Positions 16,671 through 25,643 of a stretch of 64,000 nt of DNA are shown piece after piece (positions within the stretch are counted from its first letter, which is position 1; the number at the start of each line of letters is the position of its first letter). The stretch lies in assembly GCA_026392455.1 (NCBI GenBank), contig JAPLCB010000008.1:124001-188000 (forward strand), given 5' to 3'. The stretch comes from Propionibacteriales bacterium. GTDB taxonomy: Bacteria; Actinomycetota; Actinomycetes; Propionibacteriales; Nocardioidaceae. A model generated the notes under the pieces. It made no database searches. It was given only the letters and a program-made list of their open reading frames with translations, and was not told the origin of the DNA. The translations under genes were made by a program, and so were the position numbers.

Positions 16671-18431
16671 GTGGACCACTCAGCGCACCACCCGCACCAC
16701 GACGGATCGCCGCTGTACGTCGACCGCGAGCACGCGCCTCTCGGCAGCAGCATCAGTGTCCGGGTCCGGACGAGCAGCCAGCAACCGGCCGACGCGATCT
16801 GGCTGCGCACGGTCCGCGACGGCGAACCGTTCTTCGACGCCTGCGTCCGCGACCGCACCGACGGCGACACGGTCTGGTGGACGGCCCGGGTCCCGCTCCA
16901 CAACCCGACCCAGCGCTACCGGTTCATGGTGGTCACCGGCGAGACGTTCCGCTGGCTCAACCAGGCCGGCGTCCACGACCACGACGTCACCGACGCCCAC
17001 GACTTCACGCTGTCGATCCACCCGAGCCCGCCCGCGTGGGGACGCGAAGCCGTCGTCTACCAGATCTTCCCGGACCGGTTCGCCCGCTCTGCGGCTGCCG
17101 ACGCGCACCCGATCCCGGACTGGGCCGTCCCGGCGCAGTGGGGCGACGCCCCCATCTTCGAGGGCCCGCACACGCCGTTGCAGTTCTACGGTGGCGACCT
17201 CGACGGCATCACCGAGCACCTCGACCACCTGGTCCGCCTCGGGGTGAACACCGTCTACCTGACGCCGGTCTTTCCCGGCGAGAGCAACCACCGCTACAAC
17301 GCGAGCACGTTCGACTCGGTCGACCCGCTGCTCGGAGGAGACCAGGCCTACCGGCGGCTGATCGACGCGGCGCACGACCGCGGGCTCCGGGTGCTCGGCG
17401 ACCTGACCAGCAACCACACCGGTGACACCCACGAGTGGTTCACCACCGCGACCACCGACCCGACCAGCACCGAGCGCAGCTTCTACTACTTCGCGGCCGA
17501 CGGCAGCCACGAGGGCTGGAAGGGCCACGGCACCCTGCCGAAGCTCGACCACACCGCACCGGCCCTGGGCGAGCGGTTCCGCGGCGTGGTCGCCGACTGG
17601 ATGGAGTTCGGCCTGGACGGGTGGCGCATCGACGTCGCCAACATGACCGGCCGGCACGCGGACGTCGACATCGCCCACATCGTGGCCCGGGACGTCCGTC
17701 GTACGGCGACCGACGTGAAGCCCGACGCGCTGGTCCTCGCCGAGCACGGCCATGACGCCACCGGCGACCTGGCCGGGGACGGCTGGCACGGCACCATGAA
17801 CTACTACGGCTTCTCGTTCCCGGTCTGGGAGTGGCTGCGCGACCCGAAGAAGCCGACCCCGAGCTTCGGCCTGCCGGTGCACCTGCCCCGACGCGACGGG
17901 CACGCGATGGTCGCGGCGATGCAGGCCTTCACCGCCAGCTTCGGCTGGCGGGCGACCACGGCGAGCTGGAACATCCTCGGCTCCCACGACTCCCCACGGA
18001 TCCGCACGATCACCGGGTCGGCGACCCTGCACCACCTGGCTGCCGTGCTGCAGTTCACCCTGCCCGGCGTCCCGATGGTCTTCGCCGGCGACGAGCTCGG
18101 CCAGGAAGGCACCAACGGCGAGGACTCGCGCCGGACGATGCCCTGGGACGACCCGGATGCCTTCCGGACGCACACCCTGGAGGTCTACGCCGAGCTGGCG
18201 GAGCTGCGGCGTTCGCACCCGGCCCTGACCAACGGCGGCCTGCGCTGGGTGCACGTCGCCGAGGACGAGGTCGCCTACCTGCGCGAGCACCCCCGCGAGA
18301 CGCTGCTCGTGCAGGTACGTCGGACCGCAGGCGCCTTCACCGACCTTCCGGGTTTGCCGAAGGGCGAGCACCTGTTCGGGCTCGGCGAAGCCGGCCCGGT
18401 CCCGAAGGCCTCGGTCTGGAAGGTCGGCTGA
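16671..18431 (+). CDS. GH13 alpha-glycosidase (neopullulanase/maltogenic amylase-like)
   Basis: The 586-residue protein has an N-terminal beta-sandwich (about residues 1-125) and then a GH13 barrel starting at AVVYQIFPDRF. The catalytic residues are Asp321 in GWRIDVAN (nucleophile), Glu358 in VLAEHG (acid/base) and Asp440 in LGSHDSPR (stabiliser). A short C-terminal domain follows. There is no signal peptide, so it acts on cytoplasmic maltodextrins, glycogen-derived oligosaccharides or cyclodextrins. The GTG at 16671 is chosen because GGGGAGG precedes it. The exact specificity is not readable. Confidence 0.9.
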   Translation: MDHSAHHPHHDGSPLYVDREHAPLGSSISVRVRTSSQQPADAIWLRTVRDGEPFFDACVRDRTDGDTVWWTARVPLHNPTQRYRFMVVTGETFRWLNQAGVHDHDVTDAHDFTLSIHPSPPAWGREAVVYQIFPDRFARSAAADAHPIPDWAVPAQWGDAPIFEGPHTPLQFYGGDLDGITEHLDHLVRLGVNTVYLTPVFPGESNHRYNASTFDSVDPLLGGDQAYRRLIDAAHDRGLRVLGDLTSNHTGDTHEWFTTATTDPTSTERSFYYFAADGSHEGWKGHGTLPKLDHTAPALGERFRGVVADWMEFGLDGWRIDVANMTGRHADVDIAHIVARDVRRTATDVKPDALVLAEHGHDATGDLAGDGWHGTMNYYGFSFPVWEWLRDPKKPTPSFGLPVHLPRRDGHAMVAAMQAFTASFGWRATTASWNILGSHDSPRIRTITGSATLHHLAAVLQFTLPGVPMVFAGDELGQEGTNGEDSRRTMPWDDPDAFRTHTLEVYAELAELRRSHPALTNGGLRWVHVAEDEVAYLREHPRETLLVQVRRTAGAFTDLPGLPKGEHLFGLGEAGPVPKASVWKVG

Positions 18432-18440
18432 CCGCTCCTG

Positions 18441-18899
18441 CTAGTGCGACGTCCAGGCGTCGTCGTCGGCGGTCCGGTTGGTGACCGCCTTCGGGAGCTT
18501 GCCGTCGGCGAGCGCGCGGACCGAGACCTGCTCGAAGACGTCACGCAGCGAGTGCCGGCCTGCGATCCAGACGTGCTGGAGCACCGCTGCGGACTCGTTG
18601 TAGTTGACCGCCTCCGGGCGCAGCCCGTAGACCGAGACCAGCGGTCCGTCGACCGCCCGGATGACGTCGGCCACCGAGACCTCGGCCGCGTCCTTGTTCA
18701 GCCGCCAGCCGCCCGACTGCCCGCGCTGGGCGATCACGACGCCGGCCCGGCGCAGGTCAGCCAGGATCGCCTGCAGGAACCCGTGCGGAATATCCTGGAG
18801 ACGTCCGAGCTCCTCAGCGCTGACAGGGGCGCCGTCGGTCCTCCGGGCGATCTCGATGAGGGCACGGAGGGCGTAGTCGGACTTGGCTGTGACGCGCAT
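18441..18899 (-). CDS. Rrf2-family regulator without Fe-S cysteines
   Basis: The 152-residue protein has the Rrf2 winged-helix start MRVTAKSDYALRALIEIA, the recognition region GFLQAILADLRRAGVVIAQRGQSGGWRL and the dimerisation helix VADVIRAVDGPL. Rrf2 regulators such as IscR and NsrR bind Fe-S clusters through three Cys; this protein has none, so it is probably not a classical cluster sensor. It may respond through protein contact, as CymR does. Targets are unknown; it stands alone between a GH13 gene and rlmB. Confidence 0.88.
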   Translation of the reverse strand: MRVTAKSDYALRALIEIARRTDGAPVSAEELGRLQDIPHGFLQAILADLRRAGVVIAQRGQSGGWRLNKDAAEVSVADVIRAVDGPLVSVYGLRPEAVNYNESAAVLQHVWIAGRHSLRDVFEQVSVRALADGKLPKAVTNRTADDDAWTSH

Positions 18900-18956
18900 G
18901 CATCAAGTCTCTCAGATCAGTCGAGTAGATCGTTTCACCTGACCCGACCCAGTTTG

Positions 18957-19023
18957 TTGAGTAGGGCCTGACGCGCGCTTGAGTTGTGCCTTCTGCAACC
19001 ACAAGGCCCTACTCAAGCGCGCG
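18957..19023. repeat. Intergenic inverted-repeat element (copy 1)
   Basis: TTGAGTAGGGCCT (18957-18969) pairs with AGGCCCTACTCAA (19004-19016). A second nested pair is CGCGCGCTTGAG / CTCAAGCGCGCG. The element lies between rlmB's 3' end and the Rrf2 gene, so it can end rlmB transcription. A diverged copy is at 41047-41112. Confidence 0.6.
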
Positions 19024-19034
19024 GCGGGCGTGAT

Positions 19035-19985
19035 TCAGCTGGTGCGCTTCTGGGCGACCGCGTACAGCGCGATGGAAGCCGCGACACCGGCGTTGAGCGA
19101 CTCCAGCGACGAGCTCATCGGGACCGAGACGAGCTGGTCGCAGGTCTCCGAGACCAGCCGACCCAGACCGTCACCCTCGGAGCCGACCACGATCACCAGC
19201 GGGCCGTCGGCCAGGTCGAGGTCCGGGAGCGCGACCTCGCCGTCGGCCGCCAGACCGATCACCATGCAGCCAGCTTCCTGGTACGCCTTGAGCTGGCGGA
19301 CCAGGTTGACGACCTGGGCCACCGGGACCCGAGCAGCCGCACCGGCCGAGGTCTTCCACGCCGACGGCGTCATCCCCGCGGCACGTCGCTCCGGGATCAC
19401 CACACCGTGGGCGCCGAACCCTGAGGCCGAACGAACGACCGCACCGAGGTTGCGCGGGTCGGTCACCGAGTCGAGGGCCACGATCAGCGCCGGCTCACCG
19501 CGCTCGGCGGCGATGTCGAGAAAGTCCTCGGCATGCGCGTACTCGTACGCCGGGACGCGGGCAGCCAGGCCCTGGTGAACCGCACCGCCGGTCATCCGGT
19601 CCAGCTCGACCCGCGGCACCTCCATCAACGACACCCCGAGGTCGGAGGTCAGCTGGAAGGTCTCCCGGAGCCGGGCGTCGCGCTCAGCTCCCTCCGCGAC
19701 GTACACGGCGATGACCGGCATCTTGGCCCGGAGAGCCTCGACGACCGAGTTGCGGCCGGCGATCCACTCCGCCTCGCCGGGCTTCTGGCGGCGCTTGGGG
19801 CGCTTGGCGTCCGCGCGGGCGACCTTCTCGTTGGCCTTGAAGACCTTGTGGTTCGGACGGTCCTTGGCCTTGGGGGTCGGCCCGCGACCCTCGAGCCCGC
19901 GCTTGACGCGTCCGCCCGAGCCGGCGGTGGGGTTGCCCTTGCCGGTCTTCTTGATCGCGCCGCGTCGTGCGGAATTTCCAGGCAT
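19035..19985 (-). CDS. rlmB: 23S rRNA (guanosine-2'-O-)-methyltransferase, TrmH/SpoU family
   Basis: The 316-residue protein has a basic actinobacterial N-terminal extension (residues 1-70, rich in Lys/Arg/Gly). An RNA-binding domain starts at WIAGRNSVVEAL, followed by the SPOUT methyltransferase with VALDSVTDPRNLGAVVRSA, PLVIVVGSEGDGLG and the knot motif SLESLNAGVAASIALY. It methylates G2251-type positions in the ribosomal P-loop using SAM. It starts two bases after the cysS stop, the usual actinobacterial cysS-rlmB operon. Confidence 0.93.
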   Translation of the reverse strand: MPGNSARRGAIKKTGKGNPTAGSGGRVKRGLEGRGPTPKAKDRPNHKVFKANEKVARADAKRPKRRQKPGEAEWIAGRNSVVEALRAKMPVIAVYVAEGAERDARLRETFQLTSDLGVSLMEVPRVELDRMTGGAVHQGLAARVPAYEYAHAEDFLDIAAERGEPALIVALDSVTDPRNLGAVVRSASGFGAHGVVIPERRAAGMTPSAWKTSAGAAARVPVAQVVNLVRQLKAYQEAGCMVIGLAADGEVALPDLDLADGPLVIVVGSEGDGLGRLVSETCDQLVSVPMSSSLESLNAGVAASIALYAVAQKRTS

Positions 19986-19987
19986 TG

Positions 19988-21406
19988 CTAACTACTTTCC
20001 AAGGTCCACCGCGGGCCAGCCGCGGTGTCCTCGATCTCGATGCCGGCAGCCGCGATCTGGTCGCGGATGATGTCGGCGGTGGCGAAGTCTTTCGCCGTTC
20101 GTGCTGCTTGTCGTTGGTCGAGCAGTCCGCGCACCAGCACGTCGACCGCACCGGTCAAGCGCTCCGAGGAACTGCCCGCTTCCTGGCTCCAGTGTGGATC
20201 AGCCGGGTCCAGACCCAAAACCGAGAGCATCGCGCGCACGTCGTCGGCGATCACGAGGGCCTCCGCGGACTCGCCCGCGGCGACGTGCGAGTTGCCCTGA
20301 CGGATCGACTCGTGGATCACCGCGACGGCGGCCGGCGTACCGAGGTCGTCGTTCATCGCGGTCACGAACGCATCCGGCAAGGTGCCGTTCGCTGCCGTCC
20401 CGCCGACCTTCTCCAGGAACCGGTCGATCCGGCCGAACGCCGACGCCGCATCGGCCAGCGCCTCGAACGAGAACTCCACGTGCGAGCGGTAGTGGGCCGC
20501 CACCATGTAGTAGCGCAGCTCGATCCCGCGAACCTTCTTGAGCACCTCGGGGACCAGCAGCGAGTTGCCCAGCGACTTGCTCATCTTCTCGCCCGACGTG
20601 GTGATCCAGGCGTTGTGCAGCCAGTACGACGCGAACGCGCCCCCCGCTGCCCGGGACTGCGCCTGCTCGTTCTCGTGGTGCGGGAAGCGCAGGTCGACGC
20701 CACCACCGTGGATGTCGAAGGCCTCGCCGAGGTACTTGCCGGCCATCGCCGAGCACTCGATGTGCCACCCCGGACGACCGCGACCCCACGGCGACGGCCA
20801 GGAAGCGGTCCGCGGCTCGGTGGCCGACTTCCAGCCCTTCCAGAGCGCGAAGTCGCGGGGGTCGCGCTTGCCGCGCGGGTCGGCGTCGGTGGCCGCCTCC
20901 ATGTCGTCGATGCCCTGGTGGGTCAGCTCGCCGTACGCCGGCCAGGACCGGACGTCGAAGTAGACGTCGCCGGCGGCGGTCGAGTCCTTCGGAGCCGGGT
21001 AGGCGTGACCCTTCTCGATCAGCAGCTCGATCAGCTCGAGCATCTCCGGGACGTGTCCGGTCGCGGCCGGCTCGTACGTCGGCGGCAGCACGTGCAGGGC
21101 GTCGTAGGCGCGGTCGAGCTCGCGCTTCATGTCGTAGGCGAGGTTGTACCAAGGGCGGTCCCGCTCAGCGGCCTTGGTGATGATCTTGTCGTCGATGTCG
21201 GTGATGTTCCGGATGAAGGTCACCTGGTGGCCCGTGCCGGTCAACCATCTGCGCAGGACGTCGAAGTTCACCGCGGACCGGACGTGCCCGACGTGGGGCT
21301 CGCTCTGCACGGTCAGACCACACACGTAGATGCCGGCCCTGCCCTCGACCAGGGGCACGAAGTCACGGACTTCACCGGTAGCAGTGTCATAGAGCCTGAG
21401 AGTCAC
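19988..21406 (-). CDS. cysS: Cysteinyl-tRNA synthetase
   Basis: The 472-residue class I synthetase has [19 protein letters not shown] (zinc Cys plus HIGH-like HVGH), the other zinc ligands in HIECSAM and [13 protein letters not shown], and the KMSKS loop. It charges tRNA-Cys in the cytoplasm. The GTG start has TAGACT six bases upstream on the minus strand (21413-21418), which suggests leaderless translation. It heads the cysS-rlmB operon. Confidence 0.96.
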   Translation of the reverse strand: MTLRLYDTATGEVRDFVPLVEGRAGIYVCGLTVQSEPHVGHVRSAVNFDVLRRWLTGTGHQVTFIRNITDIDDKIITKAAERDRPWYNLAYDMKRELDRAYDALHVLPPTYEPAATGHVPEMLELIELLIEKGHAYPAPKDSTAAGDVYFDVRSWPAYGELTHQGIDDMEAATDADPRGKRDPRDFALWKGWKSATEPRTASWPSPWGRGRPGWHIECSAMAGKYLGEAFDIHGGGVDLRFPHHENEQAQSRAAGGAFASYWLHNAWITTSGEKMSKSLGNSLLVPEVLKKVRGIELRYYMVAAHYRSHVEFSFEALADAASAFGRIDRFLEKVGGTAANGTLPDAFVTAMNDDLGTPAAVAVIHESIRQGNSHVAAGESAEALVIADDVRAMLSVLGLDPADPHWSQEAGSSSERLTGAVDVLVRGLLDQRQAARTAKDFATADIIRDQIAAAGIEIEDTAAGPRWTLESS

Positions 21407-21480
21407 TGGAGGAGTCTACTGACGCGCGGGCGATGTGAGAATTGAGCACTTATGGGGCTTGTGGGGTTTACCGTTCTTGG

Positions 21481-22761
21481 GTGCACCTTCCCCTTTCGCA
21501 CTGGCCGGATCCCCGCGCCCGGATAGCCCGCGCACTGGCGTACCCGCGCGTCGCGGTCTCCTTGGTCGCACTGGCGGCGCTGCTGGTCGGACTGCTCGTC
21601 GTGCAGCCGGACCTCGGACGAAAGCCCGCCGACGCTCTCAGCCTGGCCGCGACCACCGCGTTGCCGAGCGACTACCGCCAGGTCTCGACGGCTCCGATCA
21701 GGTTCACCGCAGCCGCCGGCACCCGGACCTTCGGCGGACGCAGCTACGAGTACGCCACCTGGACGTCCGGCTGGACCAGCCCGGCGACGACCTTCACCCA
21801 GCTGGTGCCGTCCTGGAACGCCAGCACCCCGGTGGGGTCCTGGGTCCAGGTCCTGGTCCAGGTCCGCGACACCGCTGCGAAAACCAGCACGGTCAAGGAC
21901 CTCGGCCGTTGGACCCTCCCGGACTCCGGGCTCAAGCGCTCCAGCGCGGGGGCGCAGTCCGATGCCGTCGCCCGAGTGGCCACCGACACCCTCGTCTCGA
22001 CCGGAAAGCCCCTGAGGTCCTACCGGCTCTTCGTCAAGCTGATGCGGACCGCGGGCGGGTCCGCCCCGGTGGTGACCAGCCTCGGCGCGGTCACCTCCAC
22101 CCCCAGCACGACCCTGCCCCCGACCTCGACCCCGCTGAGGACGACGGCCGTCGCCCTGGCCGTGCCGGCGTACTCGCAGATGACGCACGTCGGACAGGCA
22201 CCGCAGTACGGCGGCGGCGGCGAGGCCTGGTGCTCCCCCACCTCGCTGGCGATGGTGCTCGGCTACTACGGCCGGCTGCCAGCGGCGTCGACGTACACGT
22301 GGGTGCCGCGCAGCTACTCCGACCGCTGGGTCAACCACGTCGCCCGGCTGACCTACGACTACGCGTACGAGGGCACCGGCAACTGGCCCTTCAACACCGC
22401 GTACGCCGCAACCCGGACCGGTAGCGCGTTCGTCACCCGGCTCGCATCCCTGCGGATGGCCGAGCGGTTCGTTCGCGTCGGCATCCCGCTGGTGATGTCG
22501 ATCAAGTTCAGCAGGGGCCAGCTCGCCAACGCCCCGATCTCCGCGACCGCGGGCCACCTGGTCGTCCTGGTCGGCTTCACCGCCGCCGGCAACCCGATCG
22601 TCAACGACCCGGCCGCCCCGAGGAACGGCACGGTCCGCCGCACCTACGACCGCGCCCAGTTCGAGCACGCCTGGCTGCGCGGCTCCGCCGGCATGGCGTA
22701 CGTCGTCCGGGACGCGAAGCACCCGCTGCCGCCCAGGCCGTCCGGCGTCACCAACTGGTAG
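21481..22761 (+). CDS. Secreted or membrane-anchored C39-like cysteine peptidase
   Basis: The 426-residue protein has an N-terminal membrane segment (about residues 25-42, VSLVALAALLVGLLVV), a central beta-rich region with Thr/Pro linker near residue 220, and a C-terminal peptidase_C39-like domain. Catalytic candidates are Cys251 in EAWCSPTSLAMVL and His359 in AGHLVVLVGF, with Asn/Asp in IVNDPAAP. Such proteins are predicted extracellular peptidases. The GTG start is supported by TACCGT six bases upstream. The substrate is unknown. Confidence 0.82.
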   Translation: MHLPLSHWPDPRARIARALAYPRVAVSLVALAALLVGLLVVQPDLGRKPADALSLAATTALPSDYRQVSTAPIRFTAAAGTRTFGGRSYEYATWTSGWTSPATTFTQLVPSWNASTPVGSWVQVLVQVRDTAAKTSTVKDLGRWTLPDSGLKRSSAGAQSDAVARVATDTLVSTGKPLRSYRLFVKLMRTAGGSAPVVTSLGAVTSTPSTTLPPTSTPLRTTAVALAVPAYSQMTHVGQAPQYGGGGEAWCSPTSLAMVLGYYGRLPAASTYTWVPRSYSDRWVNHVARLTYDYAYEGTGNWPFNTAYAATRTGSAFVTRLASLRMAERFVRVGIPLVMSIKFSRGQLANAPISATAGHLVVLVGFTAAGNPIVNDPAAPRNGTVRRTYDRAQFEHAWLRGSAGMAYVVRDAKHPLPPRPSGVTNW

Positions 22762-22779
22762 GCCGCGCCGCCCCCTGCC

Positions 22780-22984
22780 GGTTCAGGTGCGAGCGGAGCG
22801 AGCCTCGAAACCCGCGACACCACCGCCCCCTGCCGGTTGAGGCGCGAGCGGAGCGAGCCTCGAAACCCAGCGACACCACCGCCCCCCTGGTGGTTGAGGT
22901 GCGAGCGGAGTGAGCCTCGAAACCCGCGACACCACCGCCCCCTGCCGGTTGAGGTGCGAGCGGAGCGAGCCTCGAAACCCAGCG
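22780..22984. repeat. Four tandem 55-57-bp GGTTGAGG...CTCGAAACC palindromic units
   Basis: Units begin at 22780, 22835, 22892 and 22947. Each contains GGTT(G/C)AGG(T/C)GCGAGC, an inner GGAGYGAGC and CTCGAAACC, separated by CCGCGACACCACCGCCCCC-like spacers. A degenerate reverse copy follows at about 22994-23037. The region is between convergent genes and fills the 293-base gap. Similar palindromes recur at 33836 and 35257. Confidence 0.85.
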
Positions 22985-23053
22985 ACGTCGAACTCACCGG
23001 TTTCGAGGCCAGCGCCAGAGCGCCGACACCTCACCCAGTAGCGGCAGGACGCC

Positions 23054-23851
23054 TCAGGCGCCGTAGCCGCCGTCGACGTCCAGCTTCTGACCACTGATGA
23101 ACCCCGCCCGGTCGCTGGCCAGGAAGCACACCGCCTCCGCGACGTCGACCGCCTGGCCGAACCGTCGCAGCGGGATGTTCCCCCGGGTCACGGCGAGCGC
23201 GTGCTCATCGAGCTCACCGGAGCTGATCAACCGGTCGGCCATCCCGTCGGTGAGCATCCCCGGTCCGACGCAGTTGACCCGGACACCGAAACGACCTTCC
23301 TCGACGGCCAGTCCGCGGACCAGCGCCTCGACCGCGGCCTTGGGCGCGGAGGAAAGCCCGTCGCGGACCGGGAACCGGGAGGTCGCCGCCGTGGTCACGG
23401 CCACGATGCTGCCCTCGGCGGCACGCAACGCCGGAAGCGCAGCCGCCACGACCCGGAAGAACGCGCCGGTGTCAGCCTCGAGCTGCGCCACCAGGGCCGC
23501 CGGGTCGACTTTGCTCAGGTGCTGCATCGGGACGTGTGGGCCCGCGGCGTAGACGAGGGTGTGCAGGCCCCCGAAACGCGCCACGACGTGCTCGACGAGC
23601 TCCGTGCACGCACCCGGGTCTGACGTGTCCAGGGCCAGCGCCTCCGCGCGGACCCCGTACGCCGCCGCCTCAGCAGCAGCGAGCTCGGCCGCCTTCACAC
23701 CGCTGCGGTAGGTCGCGACGACGTGGCTGCCGCGTTCACCCAGCATCCGCACGATCGCCCGGCCGATACCGCCGCTGCCGCCGATCACCACCGAAGCCCC
23801 GGCGCGGCCGACGAAGTCGCTGGTGCCGTCGGCATGCAGGTGCGCACTCAT
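23054..23851 (-). CDS. SDR-fold protein with Tyr of YxxxK replaced by Ser
   Basis: The 265-residue protein has the classical SDR cofactor motif VVIGGSGGIGRAIVRML, an NNAG-equivalent YAAG, and the C-terminal DVAEAVCFLASDRAGFISGQKLDVDGGYGA. At the catalytic site the usual YxxxK reads SSAPK, so the Tyr is Ser while Lys is retained. Reductase activity is therefore doubtful unless another residue substitutes. It lies between the tandem repeats and the molybdoprotein gene. Confidence 0.85.
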   Translation of the reverse strand: MSAHLHADGTSDFVGRAGASVVIGGSGGIGRAIVRMLGERGSHVVATYRSGVKAAELAAAEAAAYGVRAEALALDTSDPGACTELVEHVVARFGGLHTLVYAAGPHVPMQHLSKVDPAALVAQLEADTGAFFRVVAAALPALRAAEGSIVAVTTAATSRFPVRDGLSSAPKAAVEALVRGLAVEEGRFGVRVNCVGPGMLTDGMADRLISSGELDEHALAVTRGNIPLRRFGQAVDVAEAVCFLASDRAGFISGQKLDVDGGYGA

Positions 23852-23895
23852 AGCCGCAGCGTAGGGCGTCCGGCGGGGGCTGAGAACGGTCAGGG

Positions 23896-25404
23896 TCAGA
23901 CGGTGCTGAACTCGACCTGGTGCCAGCCGGTGGCTCCGGACGGCTTGGGCTTCGTCTCGACATCGGTCTGGACCGAGCCGTTCCGATCGGTGGCCCGGAC
24001 GACCAGGACGTGGTCCCCCGGCTCGAGGTCGACCACGGCCGCCCACTGGACCCAGGTGTCGTTGGTCTTGGTGGCGGCGCCGAGCTCGGCGGTCTGCCAC
24101 GCGGACCCGTCGATCTGGAACTCGACCGTCCGGATACCGGTACGCGGCGACCAGGCCATCCCCCCGATCTGGACGGACCGCTCCGCGACCTCGGCACCCT
24201 GCTCGGGCAGGTCGATCCGGGACTGGGTCAGGACCGGCCCACGCTCGGCGTACCCGTCCTTGACACCGTCGCTCTCGATCTGGTCGAACCGGGTCACCTC
24301 GAGGTCGACGAGCCACTTCGTCGCCGAGGCGTAGCCGTACAGGCCGGGCACGATGCTGCGGACCGGGAAGCCGTGCTCGAGCTCGAGCGGCGCCCCGTTC
24401 ATCGCCAGGGCCAGCAGCGCCGGGCGGTCGTCGGTCAGGGCCGAGAGCGGGGTCTCGGCGGTCCAGCCGTCCTGCGAGGTCTGCAGGACCGCATCGGCTC
24501 CGGCCTGGACCCCTGCTTCGGCCAGCAGGTCGGCCACCCGTACGCCGGACCAGTAGGCGTTCCCGATGACGTCGCCGCCTACCTCGTTGGTGACGCCGCA
24601 CAGGGTGATCCAGGCCTCCGTGAACGGCCGGTTCACCAGGTCCTCGTAGGTGAGGACCAGCTCCTGGTCGACCAGCCCGTGGATGCGGAGCTGCCACTCG
24701 TACCAGGGGATCACCGAGACGCCCCCGGTCTTGTACTCGTAGAAGTCCTCGGTCGCGGTCTCCCAGGAGGTCAGCCCCGCGATCGCCAGGTCCGCTCCAG
24801 CAGGCGGGGTGCCCCGGGTGATCGGCAGCCGGAGCAGGAGCCGCTCCTGCTCGACCCGCTGACGTCTCCGGCGGGGCAGGCTCCCGACCACGCTGACCAA
24901 AGCGGTCACGACGGCGACAGCCCCGAACCGGATCAGGAAGCCTCGACGCCCCGGGTCGGCGACGTCCTCGCCGAGCGCGACCAGGGGACCGGTGAAGATC
25001 CTGGTCACCACCACCCAGGTCACCAGACCGACGGCCATCCCCAGCGCCGACTCGACGGTGGACTCACCCAGGCGCAGGATCGCTCCCAGCCCGATCAGGG
25101 CGAAGACCACGTAGGCGATGCCCGGCAGGAACGGTCGCTTGAGGAACTGGGTCCCGAGCCAGGCGCAGAGGGCGAGCAGCACCACGACCACGATGATCTC
25201 GACGATCGGGGCCTCGGGCTGACCGAACTTCCCGACGATCCACCGCCCCACCGATCCGGGGGTGTAGTCACCGACAGCATCGGCCACCGCGTCAATCGGT
25301 CCGCTCGACGACTGCAGCCCCCAGGCGGTCGCCTGCGCGGCCGCGAGGCCGGCGATCCCGGTCAGGACCCCGGCGCCGGCGAGGTAGGGCGTGCTGCGGG
25401 ACAA
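23896..25404 (-). CDS. Membrane-anchored molybdopterin (sulfite oxidase-like) oxidoreductase
   Basis: The 502-residue protein has an N-terminal membrane domain with about five hydrophobic helices (residues 5-180). A sulfite-oxidase-type Moco domain follows, with Cys in ITLCGVTNEVGGDVIGNAYWSGV and the segment HGFPVRSIVPGLYGYASATKW, and then an Ig-like C-terminal dimerisation domain. The active domain probably faces outside. Substrate and electron acceptor are unknown; sulfite or S-/N-oxides are typical. The TTG at 25404 is chosen because GGAGG lies seven bases upstream. Confidence 0.85.
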   Translation of the reverse strand: MSRSTPYLAGAGVLTGIAGLAAAQATAWGLQSSSGPIDAVADAVGDYTPGSVGRWIVGKFGQPEAPIVEIIVVVVLLALCAWLGTQFLKRPFLPGIAYVVFALIGLGAILRLGESTVESALGMAVGLVTWVVVTRIFTGPLVALGEDVADPGRRGFLIRFGAVAVVTALVSVVGSLPRRRRQRVEQERLLLRLPITRGTPPAGADLAIAGLTSWETATEDFYEYKTGGVSVIPWYEWQLRIHGLVDQELVLTYEDLVNRPFTEAWITLCGVTNEVGGDVIGNAYWSGVRVADLLAEAGVQAGADAVLQTSQDGWTAETPLSALTDDRPALLALAMNGAPLELEHGFPVRSIVPGLYGYASATKWLVDLEVTRFDQIESDGVKDGYAERGPVLTQSRIDLPEQGAEVAERSVQIGGMAWSPRTGIRTVEFQIDGSAWQTAELGAATKTNDTWVQWAAVVDLEPGDHVLVVRATDRNGSVQTDVETKPKPSGATGWHQVEFSTV

Positions 25405-25489
25405 GGCAGAGCCTCCGAGTGGCTGGGAGAGAAGCGACAATATCGTGGCTATCGTCGCGCATCGCGCCAACCACGGGCATGCTTGCCCT

Positions 25490-25643
25490 GTGATCATCGC
25501 TTCGCTCCTCAACAGGTCATCGACCACTCGGCCTCGAGCAAGCTCGGGCGCTCGGTGATCGTCGCTTTGCTCCTCAACGCTTCTCGCTACGCCGACAACG
25601 AGCAAGCTCCTTGCGGCTCCGCTCGTGCGCGTAGTCTCGACCT
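25490..25643 (+). repeat. Promoter-like repeat, two units, upstream of ispF
   Basis: Two units begin GTGATC(A/G)TCGCTT at 25490 and 25555. The first encodes an intact 22-codon micro-ORF ending at TGA 25556-25558. The second encodes a 30-codon frame whose TGA overlaps the ispF GTG. The last unit ends GTAGTCTCGACCT, with TAGTCT (25632-25637) exactly six bases before the ispF start. Both units are in the same orientation as ispF. Confidence 0.75.

Noticed and set aside
16680-18371. Minus-strand frame of 563 codons opposite the GH13 gene
   Set aside because: The GH13 frame has all catalytic motifs; the antisense frame is low-complexity Val/Asp/Arg text.
22780-22984. CRISPR array
   Set aside because: Only four units with similar spacers and internal palindromes in every unit; no cas genes nearby.
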